Source: Arthrobacter mobilis (GTDB taxonomy: Bacteria; Actinomycetota; Actinomycetes; Actinomycetales; Micrococcaceae). From it: 64,000 nucleotides of DNA. The stretch's first letter is position 1. Each line of letters starts with the position of its first letter. The translations under genes were made by a program, and so were the position numbers. Location of the stretch: positions 113,609 to 177,608 of the forward strand of contig NZ_JAAZSQ010000005.1 of the NCBI RefSeq assembly GCF_012395835.1, read 5' to 3'. This document shows, piece after piece, positions 32,492-41,068 of this stretch. The notes beneath the pieces were generated by a model that saw nothing but the letters and a program-made list of their open reading frames with translations, made no database searches and was not told where the DNA came from.

Positions 32492-32547
32492 GAGCGTTGG
32501 TTGTGGCCAACACCGAGGAGGAAAAGCGGGACAAGACCTTCCGCGGC
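32492..32547. repeat. Copy 2 of the ~56-bp dispersed repeat
   Basis: Contains GTTGGTTGTGGCCAACACCG and GGAAAAGCGGGACAAGACCT. It matches 18817-18874 almost throughout. Both copies are in non-coding DNA. Confidence 0.7.
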
Positions 32548-32683
32548 ATGCTGAGCTGGGGGCTGTCCATGGTGATCGCCGCCCCGCCGCCGTTACCGCC
32601 GGAGGTCAGGGCCAGCCGAATCTGCGCGGACGAAGCGGAACAGGTGCCGGGCCGGTCGGTCCTCGGCCAGGTGTTCGGTCTGC

Positions 32684-34147
32684 TTAGTGCTTCTGCACCA
32701 CCGGGACCCTGCGCGTATTCACATCTTCGGCGGTCCAGCACTCGATGCCGTGCAGTTCAGGCATCTGGTCGGCGGTGAACACCGGGTCCCGGCCCTGCCG
32801 GGCCTGCGCGGTGTAGTGCCTGAGCAGCCGGAACGCGACGCCGGAGAGCAGCGCGATGGCAATAAGATTGGTCAGCGCCATCAGGCCCATGATCCCGTCC
32901 GCGAAGTTCCAGATCACGCCGGCGGAGGCAATCGACCCGAGGAAGACCGCCGCCGTCGCCAGCGTCCGGTACATCATCAGCACCGTCTCGCGCTGGCTAA
33001 TGAATTCGATATTCGATTCACCGTAATAGTAGTTGCCGATGATCGAGCTGAAGGCGAGCAGGAAGATGATGACCGCCAGCAGGATGCTCGCCCAGGAACC
33101 CAGCTGGGAGGTAATGGCGGTCTGGGTCAGCGCGATGCCCTGCGAGGCTCCCACCGGGTTGTCGACCGAACAGAGGATGATGAAGGCGGTAATGGAGCAG
33201 ACCAGGAAGGTGTCGAAGTAGACGCCCAGGGTCTGGACCAGACCCTGCTTGACCGGATGGGTCACCGAAGCGGTCGCGCCTGCGTTTGGAGCCGAGCCGA
33301 GGCCGGCTTCATTGGAGAACATGCCGCGCTTGACGCCCTGCATGATGACGGCTCCCAAGCCGCCGCCGATCGCTGACTGGAAGTTGAAAGCCTCGGTGAA
33401 GATGGAGCCAAAGACTTCCGGAAGACGGTCCAGGTTCATGCCGACGATGACCAGGCCGAGGATGACGTACAGCAGGGCCATGGACGGGACCAGGGATTCG
33501 GTCACATGCGCGATGCGCCGGATCCCGCCGAAGACCACCAGCGCCGTCAGCACGGAGAGCACCAGGCCCACGGTCCAGCCGAAGATCGGCGTCACCGCAT
33601 CGGCCCCAAAGGCGCCGGCCACCGACTGGGAGATGGTGTTGGCCTGCAGGGAGCTGAACGCGAAGGGAAAACAGACGATCAGGATGATGGCGAAGGTAAC
33701 GCCCATCCAGCGTTTCCTCAGGCCGCGCTCCATGTAGTACGCCGGTCCGCCGCGGTAACCGTCCTTGGACCGCACCTTGTACAGCTGGGCCAGCGTGGAC
33801 TCCACAAAACTGGACGCGCCGCCAATGAAAGCCATGGCCCACATCCAGAACACCGCCCCGGGGCCGCCGACGGCGATCGCCGTCGCCACACCGGCCACGT
33901 TGCCCACCCCGACACGCGAGGCAGCCGAGACGGTGAAGGCCTGGAACGAGGAGATGGATTTCTTGCTGCCGTCCTCGTTGACCAGCGCCTTGTCCGTGAG
34001 CGTCTTGAACATGGCAGGCAGCATCCGCAGCTGCACCGCGCCGGAGCGGGCGGTGAAATAAATGCCCAGCACGGCCAGCACCGGCAGCACCACCCACGTC
34101 CAGAGTTCATTGCCCCACGCGCCGAAAAGCTCTTCCAGTGTCTCCAT
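32684..34147 (-). CDS. Alanine/glycine:cation symporter (AGCS family)
   Basis: A 487-residue sodium- or proton-coupled amino-acid symporter. Family segments include ARSGAVQLRMLPAMFKTL near the start, the signature-rich AVGGPGAVFWMWAMAFIGG at about 85-105 and MFSNEAGLGSAPNAGATA at about 270-287. It should import alanine or glycine, though some relatives carry other small amino acids. ATG 34147 agrees with the family start; the longer frame adds non-homologous residues. It stands alone on the minus strand. Confidence 0.9.
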   Translation of the reverse strand: METLEELFGAWGNELWTWVVLPVLAVLGIYFTARSGAVQLRMLPAMFKTLTDKALVNEDGSKKSISSFQAFTVSAASRVGVGNVAGVATAIAVGGPGAVFWMWAMAFIGGASSFVESTLAQLYKVRSKDGYRGGPAYYMERGLRKRWMGVTFAIILIVCFPFAFSSLQANTISQSVAGAFGADAVTPIFGWTVGLVLSVLTALVVFGGIRRIAHVTESLVPSMALLYVILGLVIVGMNLDRLPEVFGSIFTEAFNFQSAIGGGLGAVIMQGVKRGMFSNEAGLGSAPNAGATASVTHPVKQGLVQTLGVYFDTFLVCSITAFIILCSVDNPVGASQGIALTQTAITSQLGSWASILLAVIIFLLAFSSIIGNYYYGESNIEFISQRETVLMMYRTLATAAVFLGSIASAGVIWNFADGIMGLMALTNLIAIALLSGVAFRLLRHYTAQARQGRDPVFTADQMPELHGIECWTAEDVNTRRVPVVQKH

Positions 34148-34357
34148 GCGCTCAACCCTAGACTCAAGCCATGGCCTCCGAAACCCTCGTGGCTGCTCAC
34201 AGCGCCGTCCCGGCACGGCCAGCCGACGTCGTCCAGATGACGGGTGATTGTGAGGATTGCCGTTACTGCCACGGCGGGTTCACCTCTGAAGTGTCAGTCC
34301 GGGTTCCTATCATGGGCCAGGGGGACCGTGATGAGCAGGACGAGCGGGAGGCAGACA

Positions 34358-34582
34358 ATGTCCGATCCCTGTGGCCGGGAGGACCTGGCCGGCTTCAGAT
34401 TCCATGTGGCCTGGTGTCCGGAGGACGAAACCTATGTCGCCACGGTGGCCGAATTGCCGTCCCTGTCGTGGGCGGACGGTGACCGCCGGGGAGCCTTGTG
34501 CGGGCTCGAACGCCTGGTGGAAAGGGAACTCGACAACATGCGGCAGAACGGCGAAGCGGTGCCCGGCCGGGCGGCTGACTGA
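34358..34582 (+). CDS. HicB-like antitoxin-type protein
   Basis: A 74-residue protein with the partial RNase-H-like fold of HicB antitoxins: FRFHVAWCPEDETYVATV, ELPSLSWADGDRRGALCGLE and a C-terminal helix. GGGAGG 7 nt before ATG 34358 supports it. There is no C-terminal DNA-binding domain and no neighbouring HicA toxin, so it is an orphan. It may be an antitoxin remnant or an independent small regulator. Confidence 0.68.
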   Translation: MSDPCGREDLAGFRFHVAWCPEDETYVATVAELPSLSWADGDRRGALCGLERLVERELDNMRQNGEAVPGRAAD

Positions 34583-34666
34583 GCGCAGCACAAAAGTTAG
34601 CGGCATTTTGGGCTACTTAAACGTCTAATTTGCCCGCGGGCCCGCAGGCTTTTGAGGTGCCGGGAT

Positions 34667-34672
34667 TAGCCT
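34667..34672 (+). promoter_or_regulatory. -10 element TAGCCT of an apparently leaderless gene
   Basis: TAGCCT, then 6 nt, then ATG 34679. No Shine-Dalgarno sequence is present. Confidence 0.35.
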
Positions 34673-34678
34673 GTGTGA

Positions 34679-35887
34679 ATGAGGGAACTGGTCTATCTGG
34701 TTTCGGCAGCTGGCGTCCCCAATTTCGGTGACGAAGCGATCGCCGCCGGCTGGCTGCGGTTCCTGGCCGGTGCCCGTCCGGAAGCCGAGGTCCTGCTGGA
34801 CTGCCCCAACCCCGGCCTTGCCCGGGACCTCTTCCGGAACCTGCACCCGCATCTGCTGGTTACCGACACCCTCTGGCAGGCCTGCAGGGACAGTCAGCGC
34901 AGGGATCCTGCCGGCGTCTGGGACCAGGTCGAAACGCTGGTCCTTGCCGGCGGCCGGCCGGGGAGCAGTGCCGCACCTGAGCGGCTGGCCGGTGCCACGT
35001 CCATCCACCTGCTCGGCGGCGGGTACGTCAACGCCGTCTGGCCACGGCGGGTCGGCCTGGTGGCCGGGATGGCAGCGGCGCGGCAAATTTCCGGGGCGCG
35101 GCTGTACGGCACCGGCCTGGGGCTGCTGCCGGCCTGCGACAACGTTCCACGGTTGGCGCAGGCTTTCCGGACCTTTGACCATGTGTCCTGCCGGGACCTG
35201 CCCAGCGCGCAGACCTTCGGCCTGCCGGAGGGACTGGACGACCTGTTCCTGGGTATCGGGACGGACCTGCCGCCGTTCCGCCCCGCCTCGGACAGGGCCT
35301 GGGACGTCATGGTCTGCTTCCAGAAGGACCTGACCGGTCCGGCAACCTTTTCGCGGGCAGTGCACCTGCTGGGAACGCGGCTCAGGGAATGCCTCGACGA
35401 CGGAAAGTCGGTCGGGTACGTGGAAGCACTGCCGGGAGCGGACCGCCAGATGTTCGAGGCCCTCGACGGACTCATTCCCGAAGCCGGCTTGGTCCCTTTC
35501 CAGGACCTCTGGGCCGCCGGGCTGCCGGTCCGCGCCGGACAGGAATGGTACACCTCGCGCTTCCACCTGCACCTTGCCGCTGCTGCGGCGGGAGCGGCCG
35601 GCACCGCCATCGGGGTTGTGCCCGGATACTACGACATCAAACACCGGTCCCTGCAGGACCTGGGCACCGGCTGGCAGTACACGAAGCCGGAGGGCCTGGA
35701 CTCGCTGCCTGAACCCGCTGCCAGCGGGTCATTTCCCGACCGGTGCCGGGAGTACGCTGCGGCAAAGCAGGCAGAAGCCGGATGCCTTTACCCGGCACCT
35801 CCCACGGGCCGGTATGCCGGTGACGCAGGAGGACAGACCGCCACGGATCCGGCCGCAGCACAGGGGGTCGTTCCGAAACCGGCGTGA
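34679..35887 (+). CDS. Polysaccharide pyruvyl transferase-like protein
   Basis: A 402-residue protein resembling the polysaccharide pyruvyl transferase family (CsaB/WcaK type, glycosyltransferase-like fold). Visible parts are GVPNFGDEAIAAGWLRFL at the N-terminus, HLLGGGYVNAVWPRR at about 104-118, and SRFHLHLAAAAAGAAGTAIG at about 296-315, where the family has its conserved SxRxH-like helix. It probably modifies a cell-surface glycan, but no other polysaccharide genes are nearby. The C-terminal ~40 residues are low complexity. Confidence 0.72.
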   Translation: MRELVYLVSAAGVPNFGDEAIAAGWLRFLAGARPEAEVLLDCPNPGLARDLFRNLHPHLLVTDTLWQACRDSQRRDPAGVWDQVETLVLAGGRPGSSAAPERLAGATSIHLLGGGYVNAVWPRRVGLVAGMAAARQISGARLYGTGLGLLPACDNVPRLAQAFRTFDHVSCRDLPSAQTFGLPEGLDDLFLGIGTDLPPFRPASDRAWDVMVCFQKDLTGPATFSRAVHLLGTRLRECLDDGKSVGYVEALPGADRQMFEALDGLIPEAGLVPFQDLWAAGLPVRAGQEWYTSRFHLHLAAAAAGAAGTAIGVVPGYYDIKHRSLQDLGTGWQYTKPEGLDSLPEPAASGSFPDRCREYAAAKQAEAGCLYPAPPTGRYAGDAGGQTATDPAAAQGVVPKPA

Positions 35888-35996
35888 GGGCCGCATCCGA
35901 CAGGTGCGGGAACAGAAGCACTGTCATCGGCATCGCAGCAAGGTCTGGCACGGAATGTGGTGAACGGGCCATACCCCGTCCCCGGCGACGGTGCGT

Positions 35997-36269
35997 TCAG
36001 GCGATATTCACGTCCAGATTCAGGTAGATCCCCTCCCTGGAAACGAGCTGGTCCTCCAGGTAGGTCGCCAGGGCCTCGGGGCACTCCGGGCACTCTGCCA
36101 GCGGCATTTCGCCGCGCAGGGCCGCACTGACCGGGGTGACCTCGAGGATCGAGAACCGGACCCCGTCAACAGTCTCCCGGTCCGCCAGCTGACGAATGCA
36201 CTTTTCGAAGACGTCCTCGGTGCCCGTCCGTGGAGTGGCAGCAGCGTAAAAAGTAGCCAAGGTTTCCAT
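35997..36269 (-). CDS. Small acidic hypothetical protein
   Basis: A 90-residue acidic protein that I do not recognise. AGGAAT precedes ATG 36269 by 5 nt. The middle has two cysteines close together (AECPECPEALATYLE), and the rest alternates strands and helices, as in a small ferredoxin-like fold. It stands between the pyruvyl-transferase-like gene and the secreted repeat protein. No operon partner is seen. Confidence 0.6.
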   Translation of the reverse strand: METLATFYAAATPRTGTEDVFEKCIRQLADRETVDGVRFSILEVTPVSAALRGEMPLAECPECPEALATYLEDQLVSREGIYLNLDVNIA

Positions 36270-36498
36270 GACTATTCCTGTCTCCGAAAGCGGTGGAAGC
36301 TTTCTTCTAAAGGGTAGCCTCGGCGCCTGGCCGGTCAAGCCCGGAGGCCGCCTCAGCCCTTCGCGGGAGGGAATCTGCTGCCGGACGAATCCATCCCACT
36401 GCGGCATGGTGAAACGTTTATCATTGCATCTATAACTGCAGGTTCCTGTCCGCGCTGCGGCAGGCCTGGCTGAATAATACGAGCCGGAGACGGCAGAA

Positions 36499-38205
36499 AT
36501 GTTGGGGGACATGAAAGAACATCCGGGCTGGCGAAAAGCCTGCCTGTCCGTAATCACTGCCTCGGTCCTGCTGGCGGGACTCGTCACCGCCCCGGCAGCC
36601 AGTGCCACAGTGCCGGTAGCCCCGGTCACCGTTACTGCACTTGAAGCCGCCGGCGATCCGGCGATCACGGGAACCATCGCGGCGGAGTCGACAGTAGCCA
36701 TCGGCCTTGGACGCTTCGGCGGGGAATCCCGGATCACTGTCGACTGGCTCCTGGACGGTGTCCTGCAGGCAGACGGCATGCTCGTCGATGGCATGAGCCA
36801 CGAGTACCAAATTCCGGCCAGCGCTGTGGGCAAGACACTCAGCGCCTACGTCGTGGTCGTCACGGCTGAGGATGAGGTCCTGGAATTCAACCTCTCCGGA
36901 GGCACCGTTGCACACGGAACGTTCACCGCAACGCCTGTGCCGACTATTTCCGGCACCGCCGTCGTGGACGGCAAACTGACCGCCAGGCCCGGCACCTGGT
37001 CCCCAGACGGCGCCACGTTCAGCTACCGGTGGCTGCGGGACGGCGTCAGCATTGCCGGGGCGACCAAGTCCACCTACTCGCCCGTTTCGGCCGACCGTGG
37101 CCAACCCATCTCGGTCACGGTGACGGCCTCCAGGACCGGGTATACCCCGGTCACCCAGACTTCGGCTGCCACGAAGATTGCTGCAGGCACCATCAGGCCG
37201 TCCCGGTCCATGAAGGTCACCGGGAGTGCCCGGTACGGCTCCACGCTCAAGGTCAGCACCGGATGGCCCTCCGGGGCCAAGGCCACCTACCAGTGGTACC
37301 GCGGCTCCAGCAGGATCAAGGGCGCGACCAAGTCCAGCTACAAGCTGGCCTCCCAGGACGTCGGCAACTACCTCACCGTCAAGGCCACGGTCACCAAGCC
37401 CGGCTATGCCGCCTACCGGGACAGCGCCAAGTCCGCGAAGGTGGGCAAGGCGGTCCTCTCCGTGAAATCGGCTCCGAGCATCTCCGGCACGAAGAAGGCC
37501 GGTTCCACCCTGACGGTGAGCAGGGGCAGCTACTCGGTGAGGCCCTCCTCCTACAGCTACAGCTGGTACCGCGGCACCAAGAGGATCGCCGGAGCCACCC
37601 GGTCCAGCTACCGGCTGACCTCCGCCGACGTCGGCAAGAAGATTACTGCCAAGGTGACCGTCAAGCGTGCCAACTACGGCACCAGGACTGTTGCCAGCGC
37701 CGCCGTCTCGATCCCGCGGCCCCCGCGCACCGTCATCAGCCGCGACGGCACCTACCGGGTCGGCTCCGACATCAAGCCCGGCCTCTACAAGTCCACCGGC
37801 GGAGACCTCTGCTACTGGGCCCGGCTGAGCGGCTTCTCCGGTTCGTTCGAGGATATCAACAGCAACCACCTGGCCTCCGGGAGTACCTACGTGCGCATCC
37901 TCCCCGGGGACAGGGGCTTCGAGACCAATCGGTGCGGCTCCTGGAAGACCGTTTCCAGTTCCGGCGCGAACGCGTCCCGGATCACCAGGGACGGCACCTA
38001 CCGCGTCGGGGTCGACATCCAGCCCGGCACGTACATCGGCAGGGGCTCGGGCGATTCCTGCTACTGGGCGATCCTCAACGACTTCACCGGTGACCTAGGG
38101 GACCTCGAGGAGAACTACTTCGGGTCCGCCCGGACCGTGGTGGAAATTCCCCCAGGCGCCGCAGGGTTCGAAGTCAGCCGCTGCGGAACCTTGGTGCGCG
38201 ACTAG
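36499..38205 (+). CDS. Secreted repeat protein with Ig-like and C-terminal RDGTYRVG domains
   Basis: A 568-residue exported protein. A signal peptide covers residues ~1-37 and ends AASA. Three ~85-residue Ig-like beta-sandwich repeats begin near residues 148, 233 and 322; each has an ISGT/KVTGS opening and a YxWYRG...I.GATKS.Y core. Two ~78-residue C-terminal repeats begin near 413 and 493, with RDGTYRVG.DI.PG.Y and paired cysteines (CYW...RCG). No catalytic domain is visible. It is probably a surface or extracellular binding protein. GGAGAC precedes ATG 36499. A strong terminator follows. Confidence 0.8.
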   Translation: MLGDMKEHPGWRKACLSVITASVLLAGLVTAPAASATVPVAPVTVTALEAAGDPAITGTIAAESTVAIGLGRFGGESRITVDWLLDGVLQADGMLVDGMSHEYQIPASAVGKTLSAYVVVVTAEDEVLEFNLSGGTVAHGTFTATPVPTISGTAVVDGKLTARPGTWSPDGATFSYRWLRDGVSIAGATKSTYSPVSADRGQPISVTVTASRTGYTPVTQTSAATKIAAGTIRPSRSMKVTGSARYGSTLKVSTGWPSGAKATYQWYRGSSRIKGATKSSYKLASQDVGNYLTVKATVTKPGYAAYRDSAKSAKVGKAVLSVKSAPSISGTKKAGSTLTVSRGSYSVRPSSYSYSWYRGTKRIAGATRSSYRLTSADVGKKITAKVTVKRANYGTRTVASAAVSIPRPPRTVISRDGTYRVGSDIKPGLYKSTGGDLCYWARLSGFSGSFEDINSNHLASGSTYVRILPGDRGFETNRCGSWKTVSSSGANASRITRDGTYRVGVDIQPGTYIGRGSGDSCYWAILNDFTGDLGDLEENYFGSARTVVEIPPGAAGFEVSRCGTLVRD

Positions 38206-38232
38206 CCGGACTGCCTGACGGCGTGAACCGAG

Positions 38233-38269
38233 GCGGCGGCCACCGGATCCTGCGTCCGGTGGCCGCCGC
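38233..38269. terminator. Strong rho-independent-type hairpin
   Basis: A perfect 15-bp stem (GCGGCGGCCACCGGA paired with TCCGGTGGCCGCCGC), a 7-nt loop, then TTCGTC on the + strand. It lies between two convergent genes. Confidence 0.75.
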
Positions 38270-38325
38270 TTCGTCATCCAGCACCGGCCTGTCCAGGGGG
38301 CGGACATCGAGCGCGAAGCCGCGCC

Positions 38326-38784
38326 CTAAGCCCCGCCGTCCGCGCCCCGGGAGGCGAGCAGCTTCTCCATGGTGTCGAAAAAGCCCTGGTAGCTGGCCCG
38401 CATCTCCTCCATTTCCTCGTCGCTGAAGTCTCCGCGGGGCTGGGTCAGCCTCATTTCGGTGCCGCCGTCCATCTCCCTGAACTCGACGACGACGGGCTCG
38501 GGGTACGGCGGCGCTGCGGGGTCGTCGTTCATGGTGAAGGCCAGCCGGTGCGGCGGGTCGACCTCGGTGTACTCGCCGAACCAGTGGACGGTATCGCCGT
38601 CCGGCAGGTGCATCTCCGCGCTCCACGCACCGCCGGTCCGCACATCCAGCGAGACCGTGGCCGGCGGCACCTCGACCGCCTCGGTCCCAAACCAGGCAGC
38701 GAAGTCCTCCGGCCGGGTCCAGGCCGCCCAGACACGTTCACGGGGTGCCTTGAACCTCCGGGTGACGATCAACGGATCGGCCAC
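38326..38784 (-). CDS. SRPBCC/AHSA1-type domain protein
   Basis: A 152-residue START/Bet v1-like (AHSA1) protein: VTRRFKAPRERVWAAWTRPE at the start, then GGAWSAEMHLPDGD and the C-terminal helix SYQGFFDTMEKLLAS. The fold encloses a hydrophobic cavity. Members bind hydrophobic ligands or act as polyketide-cyclase-like or stress proteins. GTG 38784 is preceded by GGAGGAGAAGGA. It has no obvious operon partner. Confidence 0.85.
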   Translation of the reverse strand: MADPLIVTRRFKAPRERVWAAWTRPEDFAAWFGTEAVEVPPATVSLDVRTGGAWSAEMHLPDGDTVHWFGEYTEVDPPHRLAFTMNDDPAAPPYPEPVVVEFREMDGGTEMRLTQPRGDFSDEEMEEMRASYQGFFDTMEKLLASRGADGGA

Positions 38785-38906
38785 GGTCCTTCTCCTCCCT
38801 GCAGCTGCCAGCTCTTGGGCGCACCCTACTCCGGGACCGCCCGGACCGTAAGGGGGAACAGGCGCGGCGGCCAGCCCAGCATGCGGGCGCGGCCGCCGGC
38901 CGGGCG

Positions 38907-39482
38907 CTAAGCGACGTCGATCAGTGCCAGCTGCCCGCGCCCGGTGACGGTTTCGACGCCCGGGCCGCCGATGACGGTGTCGAACTGCGCCAGCTGGTGG
39001 CCGGCCGCGGCGGCGCCGCCGTCGAGAAGCACGGCCAGCTGGAATCCGCGCAGCCCAACGGGCCGGGATTCCGTGAGCGGGATGATGGCCACCGAGCCTT
39101 GGGCCGAGGCCGGCCTGAGCATCAGGTTGAGGTTCCTGACCGGGCCGGCGGGAAGGCCCGGCACGGTCCGGGCTCCGCCGTCGAACGCGAACGGCCGGTG
39201 CCGTTCAACGCGGTGCCGCACGCCGCCAACGGTGAGGTCCAGCGGACCGCCGTCGACGACGGTCAGGATGCGGCGGATGCCGGGAAGGTGGGAGAACGGC
39301 GCTGGCCGGTCGACGTCGGCCAGGCTGAGCCGCCAGTCCCAGCCGCCGTCCCCGGGCGCCTGGCCGGCTGCGGCTCCACTGGCGCCGGAAGCGAGTTCGA
39401 CCGTCCGTCCCCCGCCGTTGAGCCAGGGGGAGGGGCTGAGGTCGGCGAAGCGGATGATCGGGCCGGCGGGTAGGGCTGTCAT
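38907..39482 (-). CDS. HutD-family protein
   Basis: A 191-residue bicupin-like HutD protein: IRFADLSPSPWLNGGGRTVE, WDWRLSLADVDRPAPFSHLP, and a later RNLNLMLR. HutD acts in histidine-utilisation loci, where it is thought to limit the pathway by binding an intermediate; here no hut genes are nearby. ATG 39482 lies just after GAGG; TTG 39491 lacks an upstream Shine-Dalgarno sequence. It is followed upstream on the same strand by amt, which fits a nitrogen-metabolism role. Confidence 0.85.
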   Translation of the reverse strand: MTALPAGPIIRFADLSPSPWLNGGGRTVELASGASGAAAGQAPGDGGWDWRLSLADVDRPAPFSHLPGIRRILTVVDGGPLDLTVGGVRHRVERHRPFAFDGGARTVPGLPAGPVRNLNLMLRPASAQGSVAIIPLTESRPVGLRGFQLAVLLDGGAAAAGHQLAQFDTVIGGPGVETVTGRGQLALIDVA

Positions 39483-39556
39483 GGGCCTCAAGAATAGTGA
39501 ATGCGCAGGGGGGCGGGCCCGCCGGCGGCAGGCTCGCCCCCTGGTCCGGGCGTGGT

Positions 39557-40846
39557 CTAGGTGCGCGACGGCGAGCCCAGCTGCACCGGTGCTTCATCAG
39601 TCAGATAGGCCTCCTCGGCATGGGCCGCGATGTCGATGCCGCGCAGCTCGTCTTCGGGGTTGATGCGCAGGCCGACCGTGAGCTGGACGATCTTCGCGGT
39701 GATCCAGGTGACGGCGAAGGAGTACACCAGGACGGCCGCGGTGGCCAGGGCCTGGGTGCCGAGCAGCGCCGGGCCGCCGCCGTAGAAGAGCCCGTTGGCC
39801 GCGTTCGGTGCCGCATCCGTGGCGAAGAGTCCGATCAGCACGGTGCCGATGATGCCCCCGACGAGGTGGACGCCGACGACGTCGAGCGAGTCGTCGAAGC
39901 CGAGCCGGTACTTCCACTCGATGGCCAGCGAGCAGACCGCGCCGGCGATGGCGCCGATGGCGATGGCGCCCAGCGGGCTGACTGCGCCGCACGCCGGGGT
40001 GATGGCGACCAGGCCGGCGACGAGGCCGGAGGCGGCGCCGATGCTGCTGGCACGGCCGAGGCGGAGGCGTTCGACGGCGATCCAGCCCAGCAGGGCTGCG
40101 GCGCCGGCGACGGCGGTGTTGAGGAAGACGACGGCGGCGGAGTTGCCGGCGGCCAGCGCCGAGCCGGCGTTGAAGCCGAACCAGCCGGTCCACAGCAGGC
40201 CCGCCCCGACGAGGACCAGGGGGCGGGAATGGGGGCGGACGTGCTCGCTCTTCGGCCAGCCGGCACTGCGGCCCAGGACCAGGGAGAGGGCGAGGGCCGC
40301 GACTCCGGCGTTGATGTGGACGGCGGTGCCGCCGGCGAAATCGATGGCCTTGAGGCCATTGAGGATCCAGCCCCCGGTCACGCTGCCGTCCGCGGAGGAC
40401 AGGGCGAAGACCCAGTGCGCCACCGGGAGGTACACGAGCGTCGACCAGAGGCCGGCGAAGAGCATCCACGCGCCGAACTTCATCCGGCCCGCGGCGGCGC
40501 CGGCGATGATCGCCGTGGTGATGCCGGCGAAGAAGAGTTGGAAGGCGGCGAAGAGGGCCGGCGGCAGTGCGGCGTCCGGGTCTTCGGCCAGCAGTTCGCC
40601 CAGGCCGAGGTACTGCGTCACGTCACCGACCAGGCCGAGTCCGCCGACGGAGTTGCCGAAGACCGCGGAGTAGCCAAACACAGCCCAGAGGACCGCGACG
40701 ACGCTGACGCCGCCAAAACACATCATCATCATGTTCAGGATCCGGCGCGAGCCGACCATGCCTCCGTAGAAGAGGGCCAGGGCCGGGATCATGATGCAGA
40801 CCAAGGCGGCAGCAGTCAGGATCCACGCGGTATGTCCAGTGTCCAT
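39557..40846 (-). CDS. amt: Ammonium transporter
   Basis: A 429-residue Amt/Mep channel with about 11 helices. Typical segments are ALALFYGGMVGSRRILNMMM, GWILNGLKAIDFAGGTAVHI, LLWTGWFGFNAGSALAAGNS and DVVGVHLVGGIIGTVLIG, which include the conserved pore histidines. It admits NH4+/NH3 at the cell membrane. GGAG precedes ATG 40846. No GlnK or GlnD gene follows. It is divergent from the glnT-glutamate synthase cluster and shares with it a 222-bp intergenic region carrying GlnR-like sites. Confidence 0.95.
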   Translation of the reverse strand: MDTGHTAWILTAAALVCIMIPALALFYGGMVGSRRILNMMMMCFGGVSVVAVLWAVFGYSAVFGNSVGGLGLVGDVTQYLGLGELLAEDPDAALPPALFAAFQLFFAGITTAIIAGAAAGRMKFGAWMLFAGLWSTLVYLPVAHWVFALSSADGSVTGGWILNGLKAIDFAGGTAVHINAGVAALALSLVLGRSAGWPKSEHVRPHSRPLVLVGAGLLWTGWFGFNAGSALAAGNSAAVVFLNTAVAGAAALLGWIAVERLRLGRASSIGAASGLVAGLVAITPACGAVSPLGAIAIGAIAGAVCSLAIEWKYRLGFDDSLDVVGVHLVGGIIGTVLIGLFATDAAPNAANGLFYGGGPALLGTQALATAAVLVYSFAVTWITAKIVQLTVGLRINPEDELRGIDIAAHAEEAYLTDEAPVQLGSPSRT

Positions 40847-40873
40847 GGAAGCTCCAATCGCAGGTGGCGGTAG

Positions 40874-40889
40874 GTAAGTCTCAAGAAAC
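40874..40889. promoter_or_regulatory. GlnR-like box near amt
   Basis: GTAAG-N6-GAAAC resembles the actinobacterial GlnR pattern gTnAc-n6-GaAAc (nine of ten positions). It lies about 28 bp from the amt start codon. Confidence 0.4.
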
Positions 40890-41008
40890 AAGAATCACTG
40901 CTAGTCAACAAAAACGGGTTTCGGCCCGGTTAAATGCAGGTTGCTCGTGCCGGGTGGCGGCGAAACATGGCTTTTACGTGGACGGCGCGGTCCGGAAACA
41001 CATCATCG

Positions 41009-41024
41009 GTAACTTCGATTCAAC
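41009..41024. promoter_or_regulatory. GlnR-like box upstream of glnT
   Basis: GTAAC-N6-TCAAC matches the first half of the GlnR pattern perfectly and the second half at three of five positions. It is 45 bp from the glnT start. The near-palindrome GTTTCCT-GAC-AGGGAAC follows at 41028-41044. Confidence 0.35.
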
Positions 41025-41068
41025 ATAGTTTCCTGACAGGGAACTCAGCTGGAAAGATTGGACGAACG

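Larger units (their letters stand above)
32093..32683. other. Gene-poor stretch with ArsR-type direct repeats and a dispersed repeat
   Basis: No convincing gene. It holds the MFS/arsR promoter region (TATATT on the minus strand near 32148-32153) and the second copy of the 56-bp repeat. A minus-strand frame through 32283-32741 is open but has no family resemblance or ribosome-binding site that I can support. Confidence 0.6.

Noticed and set aside
32283-32741. 152-codon minus-strand frame downstream of the AGCS gene
   Set aside because: It includes the dispersed repeat and part of the AGCS 3' end and has no family resemblance. Not enough to call a gene.
36430-37869. 479-codon open frame on the minus strand opposite the secreted repeat protein
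   Set aside because: Glycine/valine-rich translation without family resemblance or ribosome-binding site. It is open because the + strand gene has GC-rich third positions.
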